A stretch of DNA of 64,000 nucleotides from an uncultured Aquitalea sp. (GTDB taxonomy: Bacteria; Pseudomonadota; Gammaproteobacteria; Burkholderiales; Chromobacteriaceae), in NCBI RefSeq assembly GCF_945957525.1, contig NZ_CAMFLA010000009.1, positions 62,001 to 126,000 of the forward strand. Direction: 5' to 3'. A program made the translations under genes and the position numbers. This document shows positions 34,075 through 43,664 of this stretch, one piece after another; positions within the stretch are counted from its first letter, which is position 1; each line of letters opens with the position of its first letter. The notes beneath the pieces are model-generated. The model was not told the DNA's origin. It was given only the letters and a program-made list of their open reading frames with translations, and ran no database searches.

Positions 34075-35280
34075 TCAGGCCTTGCGGTGCTTGCCCTGAT
34101 GCAAGTCCGGCAATAGCACCGTGATCACCCCCAGCAAGGGCAGCCAGGCGCAGATTCGGTACACGGTTTCGATACCGTAGTGGTCGGCCAGTTGGCCCAG
34201 TACCGCCGCGCCGATGCCGCCAATGCCGAAGGCAAAGCCGAAGAACAGCCCGGACACCATGCCCACCTTGCCCGGCACCAGCTCCTGCGCATACACCAGA
34301 ATCGCGGAGAAGGCGGAAGCCAGAATGAAGCCGATGACGAAGGACAGCACGCTGGTCCAGAACAGATCGGCATAGGGCAGCGCCAGCGTGAACGGCGCCA
34401 CGCCGAGAATGGAGAACCAGATCACCCGCTTGCGGCCGATGGCGTCGCCGATGGGTCCGCCCAGCACCGTCCCCGCCGCCACGGCAAACAGGAAAATGAA
34501 CAAATGCAGCTGCGCCGCCTGCACGCCCAGCCCGAAATGCTGCATCAGGTAGAAGGTGAAATAACTGGTGATGCTGGTCATGTAGAAATATTTGGAGAAC
34601 ACCAGCAGCACCAGCACCCCCAGGGTCAGCGCTACCCGGCCTCGGCTGAGATCCGGCGGCACGATAGGCTTGGCGGCCTTGGCGCTGCGCTGTTGATGAC
34701 TGTACCAGGCGCCCACGCGCCACAGCACTGCCATGCCCAGCAGCGCGGCCAGCGAAAACCAGGCCAGGCTGGGTTGGCCGAAGGGATAGACCACCAGCGC
34801 CGCCAGCAGCGGGCCGGTGGCGGAGCCGGCGTTGCCGCCCACCTGGAACAGCGACTGCGCCAGCCCGTGCCGCCCGCCCGAGGCCATGCGCGCCACGCGG
34901 GACGATTCCGGATGGAAAATCGACGAGCCGGTGCCCACCAGCGCCGCCGCTGCCAGCAACATGGGGTAACTGCCCGCTTGCGACAGCAGCAACAGGCCGC
35001 ACAGGGTGGAGCCCATGCCGAATACCAGCGAATACGGCAGCGGGTGCTTGTCGGTATACAGGCCCACCAGCGGTTGCAGCAGCGAGGCCGTGCACTGGTA
35101 GGTCAGGGTCATCAGGCCGATCTGGGCGAAACTGAGATGAAAGCCGCCCTTGAGCAGGGGGTAGATAGCCAGAATCAGCGATTGCAGCATGTCGTTGAGA
35201 AAATGGGTGAAGCTGATCGCACCCAGCACCCGGAAGCGGGTGTCTTGCGGCGCTGTGGCCGCTTGTGTGGCGCTGGTCAT
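34075..35280 (-). CDS. fsr: Fosmidomycin-resistance-type MFS exporter Fsr
   Basis: This 401-residue MFS transporter has 12 helices. Segments GAISFTHFLNDMLQSLILAI, then IFHPESSRVARMASGGRHG and LAQSLFQVGGNAGS match E. coli Fsr very closely from memory. It exports fosmidomycin and related compounds. ATG 35280 gives the E. coli length (about 406); the frame stays open upstream without family similarity. It diverges from an AraC-type gene that probably regulates it. One TTGGCCGAA word encodes FGQP. Confidence 0.92.
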   Translation of the reverse strand: MTSATQAATAPQDTRFRVLGAISFTHFLNDMLQSLILAIYPLLKGGFHLSFAQIGLMTLTYQCTASLLQPLVGLYTDKHPLPYSLVFGMGSTLCGLLLLSQAGSYPMLLAAAALVGTGSSIFHPESSRVARMASGGRHGLAQSLFQVGGNAGSATGPLLAALVVYPFGQPSLAWFSLAALLGMAVLWRVGAWYSHQQRSAKAAKPIVPPDLSRGRVALTLGVLVLLVFSKYFYMTSITSYFTFYLMQHFGLGVQAAQLHLFIFLFAVAAGTVLGGPIGDAIGRKRVIWFSILGVAPFTLALPYADLFWTSVLSFVIGFILASAFSAILVYAQELVPGKVGMVSGLFFGFAFGIGGIGAAVLGQLADHYGIETVYRICAWLPLLGVITVLLPDLHQGKHRKA

Positions 35281-35385
35281 GGTGTGTGGATTCCTGAGTG
35301 GTGGGAAACAAGGCGCGCCGGCACCCATCCCGCTCCGCATTGCGCCTGTATCGTCTGCATCGGTGCGCGAGGGCAAGGTGGGATG

Positions 35386-35411
35386 TTGTTAACGGTTCTC
35401 AATGCTAACAA
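35386..35411. promoter_or_regulatory. Inverted repeat in the fsr / araC-type divergent region
   Basis: TTGTTA (35386-35391) and TAACAA (35406-35411) are separated by 14 bases. It is a candidate operator of the AraC-type regulator, or part of its promoter. Confidence 0.3.
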
Positions 35412-35467
35412 GCTCGTTTTTGTCTTTCCTGCGATAATGCGGCAATCATCTTTGTGAAAGGGGCGTT

Positions 35468-36271
35468 GTGGACCGCTTCACTCACCTGCATGAGTTTGAC
35501 ACCGGCATTGCGCCGGTAGTGGCCAAGGCCCGCGATTATCCGGCCGGCGAGGAGTCTCCGCGGCATGCCCATCCCACTGCCCAGCTGTTGTACGCGGTAG
35601 AGGGGGTGATGGTGGTGACGACCGAGTGGGGGCAGTGGATCGTGCCGCCCACGCGCGGCATCTGGTTGCCGATCCGTACCTGGCATCAGGTGCGCATGGT
35701 AACGCCGGTGCGCATGCGCACCGTGTATGTGCGCGCCGACAGTCTGGACGGTTTGCCGGAGCAGTGTCGGGTATTGGCCATTACGCCACTGATGCGCGAG
35801 CTGATCCTGGCCGCCATGAGCGTGCCCGTGCCGTATGACGCCGATTCCCGCGATGACCGCCTGATGCGGCTGTTGCTGGACGAAATCCGCACACTGCCCT
35901 CGCTGGCGCTGTCCTTGCCACGGCCCAGTTCCGCGCCCCTGCAAAACCTGTGCGACGCCATGTTGAGCCGGCTGGACGACGATACGTCGCTGGACGGCTG
36001 GGCGCGGCAGCTGGCCATGGATGCCCGCACGCTGCAGCGGCGCTTCCAGCGGGAAACGGGTTTGTCTTTCGGGCAGTGGCGGCGGCAGGCGCGGCTGATC
36101 GGCGCGCTGGAGAGGCTGGCGGCCGGGCGCAGCGTACTGGAGGTGGCGCTGGATCTGGGCTACGCCAGCCCCAGCGCCTTCGCCACCATGTTCAAGCGCG
36201 AGCTGGGCGCCTCGCCCAGCAGCTTCTTTGCCGTGCCGGAGCCGATGGACTATCCGGTGGTGCGGGAGTAG
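35468..36271 (+). CDS. AraC-family regulator with N-terminal cupin, probable fsr regulator
   Basis: This 267-residue regulator has a cupin-like sensor domain (about 10-120, with HAHPTAQLLYAVEGVM) and a C-terminal double helix-turn-helix. Segments LDGWARQLAMDARTLQRRFQ, SFGQWRRQARL and LGYASPSAFATMFKRELG mark it. It starts at GTG 35468 after AAAGGGG. Divergence from fsr suggests control of drug export. Confidence 0.88.
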   Translation: MDRFTHLHEFDTGIAPVVAKARDYPAGEESPRHAHPTAQLLYAVEGVMVVTTEWGQWIVPPTRGIWLPIRTWHQVRMVTPVRMRTVYVRADSLDGLPEQCRVLAITPLMRELILAAMSVPVPYDADSRDDRLMRLLLDEIRTLPSLALSLPRPSSAPLQNLCDAMLSRLDDDTSLDGWARQLAMDARTLQRRFQRETGLSFGQWRRQARLIGALERLAAGRSVLEVALDLGYASPSAFATMFKRELGASPSSFFAVPEPMDYPVVRE

Positions 36272-36419
36272 ATGCGCAGCGGCGGCCCCTGAGGGTGTTG
36301 ACGGATTTGCAAGCAAAGGCGAAGGTGGCGGACAAAGCGGCATGGCGCAAGGGACATGTGCGTTCTCTCGCCGCTTTCAGCGCCTTATCGGCATGGCGCA
36401 GCCAGTGCTTGGCCGGTTT

Positions 36420-38276
36420 TCAGGGCAACTGGCGGCGCAAACGGTCCAGCTGGCTGAGGCTCTCGTCGAGAATCAGCAGCTGCAGCAACTGCTCGGCCAG
36501 TTGTTTGGCGCCTTGCTGGTAGGCTTCGGCAAACCTGTCCACTGCCGCCGCATCCAGCAGGCCATCGCTCAGGCCGGACAGGCGCGCGCCAAGGCCGGCA
36601 ATGCGCGGCGCGAGGCCGCCTTGCAGCCAGCCGTTGAGCGGCGGATTGAAGCCGCGTTTCTTGCGTTCGAAAAAGTCGGCGGGCAGCGCCTTGTGCATCA
36701 AAGGCCGGAAAATTTGCTTGGCGGGCCGGGTGTAGCGCAGGGCCGGCGGCGCGGCCAGCAGGGCTTGGTACAGCTGGTGATCCAGCAAGGGCGCTCGCCC
36801 TTCCAGGCCGTGCGCCATGGTGCACAGGTCGGATTTAGTCAGGATGTAATCCGGCAGATAGTTGGCGAAATCGATCGCCAGCAGGGTTTGCAGACCGGCA
36901 GGGCCGTCATGCGGCGCTGCGCCGTTGGGGTCGGCGTCGCGCCAGTAGCTCAGTCGCGCCAGCGGCTTGTCGCCCTGCAGATAGCGGCGCTGGCCCGGGG
37001 TGAGGCCGGAAAAGCGCAGCGCGTAGGCCTCTTCCCAGCGCATGGCCAGTTCCGCGGCCAGCTTGCCCTGTTTGCCGTCCAGCGAGGGGCGGATGCCCAG
37101 CGGCAAACGCAGGCCCTTGCGCCAGCGGGTGCGCAGATGCTTGCCGATGCGCTTGTAGCCGCCCAGCAGTTCATCGCCGCCATCGCCCACCAGCACCACT
37201 TTCACCGCCTGGCTGACCTGGCGCGCCAGATACCAAGTGGGGAAGCTGGAGGGGTCGGCAAAGGGCTGGTCCAGATCGGCGACGATGCGTTCGAAGTCGA
37301 CGGACAGGTCTGCCGGCATGGTCACAGGCTGATTGCCCAGCCCCATGCGGCGGGCGGAGTCGGCGGCGTCGCCGGCTTCGTCCATGGGGGAGCCGGGAAA
37401 GGCGGCGGTAAAGGTGGTAAAGCCGGTGTAGCCCTGTTCGGCCAACCTGCTGGCCACCAGAGTGGAGTCAATGCCGCCGGACAGCAGTACGCCCAGCGGA
37501 CGGTCCGCCACCGTGCGCATGGCGATGGCGCGATCCAGTTCCGCTTGCCAGTCCTGTTGCAGCGGCGCGGGTTGCCAGTAGCGGCGCTTGCTCAGGCGAC
37601 GGGTAGCCAGATCAAACTCCAGGCAGTGGCCGTTTTCCAATCGCTGGATGTGGCGGAATACCGTCTGCGGCGAGGGGATGTAGCGATGGGCAAGGTAGGC
37701 GTCCAGCGCTTCCGGCAGGAAGTCGCGCTGACTGGCGGGCAGGAAGGGCAGCACGGCGCGCACCAGCGAGCCAAAGGCCAGATTGCCGTCTTGCAGGGCG
37801 TAGACCAGCGGCTTCTCGCCCATGCGGTCGCGCGCCAGATGCACTTTCTGGCTGTTCAGGTCGAGGATGGCGAAGGCGAACATGCCGCGCAGCCGTTGCA
37901 GGAGCGTGTCGATGCCCCAGGCTTCATAGGCGCGCAGGATGAATTCGGTGTCGGAATGGGTATTGAAGACCGCGCCCCCGGCTTCCAGCGCTTGCTTGTC
38001 GGCTTCCCAGTCGTAGACCTCGCCGTTGTAACAGATCCACACCGAGCCGTCGGCGTTGCCCATGGGCTGATTGGCGCAGGCGCGCAAGTCGATGATGGAC
38101 AGGCGGGCGTGCAACAGGGCGTTGTGGATGGCGTCTTCGCCGGCCGGACGGCCTTCGCGGTCCAGCCGCAGCTGGTTGGAGGCGTCAGGACCGCGCCGGG
38201 CCAGTTCGGCCAACATGGCGTCGGCGGTGCTGGCGGCAACAGGGGTTTGCGAGAAAAAGCCGGCGATTCCACACAT
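36420..38276 (-). CDS. asnB: Asparagine synthase (glutamine-hydrolysing)
   Basis: This 618-residue enzyme starts MCGIAGFF, so Cys2 is the glutaminase nucleophile. The N-terminal glutamine amidotransferase domain includes RLSIIDL and ICYNGEVYDW. The synthetase domain has the ATP loop LLSGGIDSTLVA and VGDGGDELLGGYKRI. It makes asparagine or amidates an exopolysaccharide precursor; the domain order is that of AsnB. Two TTGGCCGAA words encode LAE. No terminator with a U-tract was found at either end. Confidence 0.94.
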   Translation of the reverse strand: MCGIAGFFSQTPVAASTADAMLAELARRGPDASNQLRLDREGRPAGEDAIHNALLHARLSIIDLRACANQPMGNADGSVWICYNGEVYDWEADKQALEAGGAVFNTHSDTEFILRAYEAWGIDTLLQRLRGMFAFAILDLNSQKVHLARDRMGEKPLVYALQDGNLAFGSLVRAVLPFLPASQRDFLPEALDAYLAHRYIPSPQTVFRHIQRLENGHCLEFDLATRRLSKRRYWQPAPLQQDWQAELDRAIAMRTVADRPLGVLLSGGIDSTLVASRLAEQGYTGFTTFTAAFPGSPMDEAGDAADSARRMGLGNQPVTMPADLSVDFERIVADLDQPFADPSSFPTWYLARQVSQAVKVVLVGDGGDELLGGYKRIGKHLRTRWRKGLRLPLGIRPSLDGKQGKLAAELAMRWEEAYALRFSGLTPGQRRYLQGDKPLARLSYWRDADPNGAAPHDGPAGLQTLLAIDFANYLPDYILTKSDLCTMAHGLEGRAPLLDHQLYQALLAAPPALRYTRPAKQIFRPLMHKALPADFFERKKRGFNPPLNGWLQGGLAPRIAGLGARLSGLSDGLLDAAAVDRFAEAYQQGAKQLAEQLLQLLILDESLSQLDRLRRQLP

Positions 38277-38372
38277 GATGTTCGTTCCACGGCGGGCGTT
38301 TGGCCCGGTTCAGATTCGGTAAGGCGAAGCGGCGGCAGTATCTGTTGGGGCCTGCCGCCTGTCAAACGCGGC

Positions 38373-38978
<606 letters not shown>

Positions 38979-39087
38979 TCATCCGGATGCAGGAAACTGT
39001 CGGCATGATAAATCACTTCCGCCCGGCTGGCGCGGCGGCGGCCCCGCCGGCTTGCCTCAAGCCGCGTTTGCCTTTACCTTGCGCCAG

Positions 39088-40299
39088 ATGAATCTGCCAC
39101 AACGCTTCAACAATCCCCTCGGTTTCGCCGGCTTCGTGATGCGGCGCATGGGCTCGCACCGCCTGATGCAGGTGTCCGGCAGCCTTACCTTCACCACGTT
39201 GCTGGCGCTGGTGCCGCTGTTCACCATCGCGCTGACGGTGATTTCCGCGTTTCCGGTGTTTTCCGATTACAGCACACGCTTCAAGGTGATGCTGCTGTCC
39301 ACGCTGGTGCCGGAGTTCGCCGGCAAGGTGATTTCCGTTTACATGCGCCAGTTTGCCGACAACGCCGAAAAGCTCACCGCCGCCGGCATTGTGATGCTGG
39401 GCGTCACCTCGCTGATGCTGATGGCCACCATCGAGCGCACCTTCAACAGCATCTGGAGCGTGCGGCGCGGCCGGCCCTGGGTGCAGCAAAGCATGGTGTA
39501 CTGGACCGTGCTGACGCTGGGACCGCTGGTGCTGGGCGGCGGCCTGCTGGCCTGGCGCTGGCTGATCAAGCTGGCTCGCTTCGAGAAAACCATGCCGTTG
39601 TTGGCGGACATGGTGGAAGCGGGGGGCGCGGTCATTCTCACCGGCATGGTGCTGTCCCTGCTGTACCGCATCGTGCCCAACCGTTTCGTGCCCATCAAAC
39701 ATGCCTTGTGGGGCGCGCTGGTAACGGCGTTGCTGCTGGAAGCCACCAAGCTGGGCTTCGGTTACTACATTGGTCAGGTGGCCAATTACCAGCTGGTGTA
39801 CGGCGCTTTCGCCAGCATTCCGATTTTCCTGCTCTGGGTGTACTGCCTGTGGATGGTGGTGCTGGCCGGTGCTGTGTTCACTGCTTGCCTTTCCTATTGG
39901 GAGGGCGATGCCTGGCGTCGGCGGATGGAGCCGCGCCGTCGTTTTCTGGACGCGGTGGAAGTGATGCTGATGCTGGATGCGGCGCAGGAAGAAGGCCGGC
40001 CGCTGTCGCCGGTGCAGATGCGCCAGCAGGTGAAGATAGGCTATGACGAGCTGGGCCTGGTACTGGATCGCCTTGCGCGACAGGGCTATGTGCAAAAAGG
40101 CCCGCGCGATGGCTGGGTGCTGATGAAGAAGCTGCCGGCGGTCACCTTGTCCGAGCTGTTCCAGCTGTTTGTCTACCGGGCCGATCTGGGCCGCGACGAC
40201 GATATCGGGCAGGGCGTGGAAGAGCTGCTCGGCCCGGTGACCGAGCGGCTTCAGGATGTCACGCTGGACGACTTTGCCCGCCGAGTCGGGCGGAAGTAG
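39088..40299 (+). CDS. YihY/BrkB-family membrane protein with C-terminal winged-helix-like extension
   Basis: This 403-residue protein has about six helices of the UPF0761/BrkB family, with the N-terminal signature SGSLTFTTLLALVPLFTIAL. E. coli YihY has about 290 residues, so the last 110 or so form an extra domain; EEGRPLSPVQMRQQVKIGYD and LDRLARQGYVQKGPRDGWVL look like a winged-helix fold. Longer versions occur in betaproteobacteria. The function is unknown, and older RNase BN naming does not apply. The final 49 bases overlap the convergent DUF3025 gene. Confidence 0.85.
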   Translation: MNLPQRFNNPLGFAGFVMRRMGSHRLMQVSGSLTFTTLLALVPLFTIALTVISAFPVFSDYSTRFKVMLLSTLVPEFAGKVISVYMRQFADNAEKLTAAGIVMLGVTSLMLMATIERTFNSIWSVRRGRPWVQQSMVYWTVLTLGPLVLGGGLLAWRWLIKLARFEKTMPLLADMVEAGGAVILTGMVLSLLYRIVPNRFVPIKHALWGALVTALLLEATKLGFGYYIGQVANYQLVYGAFASIPIFLLWVYCLWMVVLAGAVFTACLSYWEGDAWRRRMEPRRRFLDAVEVMLMLDAAQEEGRPLSPVQMRQQVKIGYDELGLVLDRLARQGYVQKGPRDGWVLMKKLPAVTLSELFQLFVYRADLGRDDDIGQGVEELLGPVTERLQDVTLDDFARRVGRK

Positions 40300-41066
40300 T
40301 CGGTATTGTCGTAAAAGGCCGGGTCTTCGTTGTCCGGCCACCAGCCCGGAATGCCCAGCAAGGGCAGTGGCCATAATTCACGCGGCGACGCCAGCCAGGC
40401 GTCGTCGTCCAGCAGCGTCGCCAGTCGCCGGTCGAGTTCGGCCAACCTGGCACCGGCATCCAGTGCGAAGAAACTGTCTTCCACCGCCAGCGCCAGCGCT
40501 TTGCCGCACCAGCCAATGTGCGGCGCAAGACCCACTTCCCACAGCGCATGTCCCAGTGCAAACGGCTGGATGCGTCGTCCCCAGTCCGCTCTGTGGCGCA
40601 AAAACAGCGTGTGCCATTGCATATCGTCCAGTGCCTGCGTGAGAGCCGGGTCGCAGACAGCGACGATCAGGCCGCACTCATCCAGCAAGGTGGCGGCGTC
40701 GCGTCGCGGGCCGCGTTTGACCTCGCCTCGCTCAATGGCCCGCACATGGCGCGCGTTCAGCGCCGACTTGCTGCGCGGCCAGGCCAGCCAGGCCAGCGCG
40801 TTGAACCAGTCGTGCCAGTTGGCGTAGCGGGTGGGCACTTCGCCGGTGCCGCCGATGTGCATCTCGTAATAGGCGTCCGGTTCGAGGTCGCAGCAAAAAC
40901 GCAGCTTGTCGGGCAGCGGACCAAGCCCGGCGGCGCGTGCTTCGGCCAACAAGCGGTCGTAGGCGGCCTGATCGGGCCAGTCCGGCAGCGTAGCGGGGTC
41001 GAACAGGCCCCGCAGGGGGTGATAGAGCGGGTGCGTCAGATAGCGGTTGTGCCAGTCGGCTTGCAT
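40251..41066 (-). CDS. DUF3025 family protein
   Basis: This 271-residue soluble protein is Trp-rich. Segments FCCDLEPDAYYEMHI, RYANWHDWFNALAWLAWPRSKSAL and WGRRIQPFALGHALWEV are typical of DUF3025. Its ending, PLPLLGIPGWWPDNEDPAFY, is also conserved. No catalytic motif is known to me. ATG 41066 gives the family start; a longer frame extends to 41135. Two TTGGCCGAA words occur. Confidence 0.82.
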   Translation of the reverse strand: MQADWHNRYLTHPLYHPLRGLFDPATLPDWPDQAAYDRLLAEARAAGLGPLPDKLRFCCDLEPDAYYEMHIGGTGEVPTRYANWHDWFNALAWLAWPRSKSALNARHVRAIERGEVKRGPRRDAATLLDECGLIVAVCDPALTQALDDMQWHTLFLRHRADWGRRIQPFALGHALWEVGLAPHIGWCGKALALAVEDSFFALDAGARLAELDRRLATLLDDDAWLASPRELWPLPLLGIPGWWPDNEDPAFYDNTDYFRPTRRAKSSSVTS

Positions 41067-41104
41067 GAGGGCGGGAGGGAAGTGGCGGCATGAAAGCCGC
41101 CATT

Positions 41105-43354
41105 TTACTGCAGGGCGAGGCTGTCGTCGTGGCACACCCGGTTGCGGCCGCTGTCCTTGGCCTGGTACAGCAATTTGTCGGCGCGTTTGAGCGCGTCTTC
41201 GATGCTGTCCCCCTCGCCGGTGAGCATGGTCAATCCCACGCTGACGGTGAAGCGGATTTGCTGGCCACTGTTTTCCACCGGTGTTTCCCCTACCGCTTCC
41301 CGCAGCCGTTCGGCCACTTGTACCGCCTGTTCCGGTCGCGTGTTGACCAGCACGGCGGCAAACTCCTCACCGCCCAGCCGGCCGGCAAGATCCGAGCCGC
41401 GCAGCACTTCGCGGCACACGGCGGCAAAGCGGGCGATCACCGTGTCGCCGGCGGCATGGCCGTAACGGTCGTTGATGCCCTTGAAGCGGTCCAGATCCAT
41501 CATCAGCACCGCCAGCGGCTGCTGATAACGCTGGCTGCGGCGCAGTTCGTGTTCTGCCAGTTCCAGGAATTGGCGGCGATTGTGCATGCCGGTCAGGCTG
41601 TCCTGCGTGGCCAAGCGATAGAGTTGTCGCTCGTGCGTGTCGCGTTGCAGGGCAATGGACGTGATGTGCGAGCTGCGGTACACCAGACGCATTTCGTCCG
41701 GGCTGGGGGTGCGCGGCGTCGGGTAGTAAATGGCGAAAGTGCCGAGCAATTTGCGGTCGGTATTGAAGATGGGCGTGGACCAGCAGGCGCGCAAGCCGAA
41801 GGGCAGCACCACGTCGGCGTAGTTTTTCCATAGCGGGCTGGTGGCGATGTCCTCCACGATGATGGTGCGCTTCCACCAGGCGGCGGTGCCGCAAGAGCCC
41901 ACCTCGGGGCCGATACCGATACCTTCTATCAAGGCCAGATAGCCGGGCGGCAGCTGTTTGCCGGAGGCTACGCGCAGATGCTGTCCGCTGTCGTCCAGCA
42001 ACATCACCGAACACATACCGTCGGCCAACTGTGTCTCTATCATGGCGCAGATTTGCGCCAGCACGTCAGCCAGCGGCTGGTTGGCCACAATCATTTCCAT
42101 CACGGCATTTTCCTCGCTGAGCAGGCGGCGCGCCAGCAGGGTATCGGTGATTTCCCGGTCTACCGTCAAAATGCTGGTCAGGGTGCCGTTGACGTCGAAC
42201 TCCGGAAACAGCCGTGTTTCGAAAATGAAGCGCCGGCTGGGCAGCGCCACTTCCAGCTCGAAGCTGCGCGGCTCCCAGGTTTGCATCAGCTGGCGGCATT
42301 CGTCGATGAAGTGCGCGACCGTGCTGTCCGGCCAGCCTTTTTCACTGATGTGCTTGCCAATATGCTCGTCCCGCACCAGCGGCGAGTAACGGCCAATGCT
42401 GCGGTTGATGAACTGGCACCGCAGGTCCAGATCGTAGCGGGCGATGATATCGGTGGAGTTGTCCACCAGCGTGCGGAATTCCTGTTCGCGCTTGCGCATT
42501 GCCGCTTCGGCCAACTTGCGCGAGGTGATGGCCTGGCACAAGGACACGACTTCCATCGCATCATCGCCGCGCTCAGGCAGCCGCAGGCGTTGCTCGATCC
42601 ACTCCCAGTGCTCCTGTTGGTGACGCAGACGGTATTCCAGGCATACCTGCCGCTCCGCCGCTGCTTGCGGGGCGATGAGCGCGTTTTCCAGGATGGGCCG
42701 ATCATCGGGATGCAGCAGCGCCATCCAGTCGGCCAGCGGCATCTCGTCGCAATCTGAAGGCAGTCCGAGCAGATTGTGCAGCGCTTGCGGCGAGCAGCGC
42801 ACCACGCGTTTGTCCAGATCGAAGCGCACGAGGCCCAGGCGCGCGCCCTGCAGCGTCCCCTGCAGATGCTGGTAATCCAGCAGTTGACGGCGGCTGGCGG
42901 AGACATCGCGCAACAGCAACAGCATGACCCGGCTGCTGCCCGGCAGCAAGATGAGGTTGATCACTGCATGGGGACGGGTGGGCGTGCTCATCGGGCTGTC
43001 GATGGCGTTGCCCATGGCGATGCGGCGATGCAGGATGTCTGCGCACAAGGCAGCCGGCAGGCCTGTGTCTTTCAGATGTTCGGGCAGGGTATCCCATAGC
43101 TGCAGACAACCCTTGCCGTGCGCCAGAATCTGTCCGTCCTCGGCCACTACGATCAGCGCGGCATCGGTTTGTCGCGCGCTGAAGCACAAGGACGCTGTCT
43201 TGCGCTTATGGTAATGACGGCGCATCAGCGTCGCACCAAGCCAGATGCCGGCCGCCATTGTCGAGAGGGCCGCTGCCTGCCAGTCGCCGGGCAGGTGGCC
43301 GTTATCGGTTGCCAGCGCCAGCGGCGCGGACAGCAGCCCGGTCAGGCATGCCAT
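41105..43354 (-). CDS. Membrane-anchored PAS/GAF diguanylate cyclase
   Basis: This protein of about 749 residues has N-terminal hydrophobic segments, PAS domains (about 180-430 including DNSTDIIARYDLDLR), a GAF domain (about 440-580) and a GGDEF domain at the end. The catalytic motif is GGEEF in RLGGEEFAAVL. An RxxD inhibitory site (RGSD) lies exactly five residues before it. Cyclic-di-GMP production with product inhibition is expected. The start is uncertain: ATG 43354 has AGGGGG directly against it, and the frame runs to TTG 43453. Confidence 0.85.
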   Translation of the reverse strand: MACLTGLLSAPLALATDNGHLPGDWQAAALSTMAAGIWLGATLMRRHYHKRKTASLCFSARQTDAALIVVAEDGQILAHGKGCLQLWDTLPEHLKDTGLPAALCADILHRRIAMGNAIDSPMSTPTRPHAVINLILLPGSSRVMLLLLRDVSASRRQLLDYQHLQGTLQGARLGLVRFDLDKRVVRCSPQALHNLLGLPSDCDEMPLADWMALLHPDDRPILENALIAPQAAAERQVCLEYRLRHQQEHWEWIEQRLRLPERGDDAMEVVSLCQAITSRKLAEAAMRKREQEFRTLVDNSTDIIARYDLDLRCQFINRSIGRYSPLVRDEHIGKHISEKGWPDSTVAHFIDECRQLMQTWEPRSFELEVALPSRRFIFETRLFPEFDVNGTLTSILTVDREITDTLLARRLLSEENAVMEMIVANQPLADVLAQICAMIETQLADGMCSVMLLDDSGQHLRVASGKQLPPGYLALIEGIGIGPEVGSCGTAAWWKRTIIVEDIATSPLWKNYADVVLPFGLRACWSTPIFNTDRKLLGTFAIYYPTPRTPSPDEMRLVYRSSHITSIALQRDTHERQLYRLATQDSLTGMHNRRQFLELAEHELRRSQRYQQPLAVLMMDLDRFKGINDRYGHAAGDTVIARFAAVCREVLRGSDLAGRLGGEEFAAVLVNTRPEQAVQVAERLREAVGETPVENSGQQIRFTVSVGLTMLTGEGDSIEDALKRADKLLYQAKDSGRNRVCHDDSLALQ

Positions 43355-43664
43355 CCCCCTGCTTGTGTATCCGTATTGTTTCACCCGCGCACCCGCTATT
43401 GATGTTGCGGCCTCCGTTCCTGTTTTGCGGAGGCTCTTCCGAACGCTGTTCAATGCCGCGCCGACAAGGGCGAAACGGCAGGAGAACCGGCTGTGCGCAA
43501 GGCACGGCCCCGCTTCTGCGCCGTGGTCGGCTTTGCACAGGTTCTCAGATCATCATGGCATTTTGTCGGGCGTTTGTACTGATGAAAATCACAAGCGGCG
43601 CGGCTTTGACGTCGTATTTGCGCAACATTTCCAGTATGCTGACGCGATTGTCGCGGAGTGCCTC
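43355..43664. other. 310-base divergent gap between the GGDEF gene and cysG
   Basis: It holds a hairpin GCCTCCG/CGGAGGC (43410-43434). The rest contains both upstream regions, with no clear -35/-10 pair. No RNA gene, repeat word or extra coding region is recognised. Part may belong to the GGDEF gene if its start lies further upstream. Confidence 0.5.

Noticed and set aside
36334-36377. Terminator between the AraC-type gene and asnB
   Set aside because: AAAGCGGC/GCCGCTTT is separated by 28 bases with no T-run, so it is weak.
38331-38359. Terminator after wrbA
   Set aside because: GGCGGCAG/CTGCCGCC forms a hairpin but no U-tract follows on the minus strand.
43355-43664. Cyclic-di-GMP riboswitch near the GGDEF gene
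   Set aside because: GC-rich stretches superficially resemble part of the class I core, but the conserved A-rich junctions are missing.
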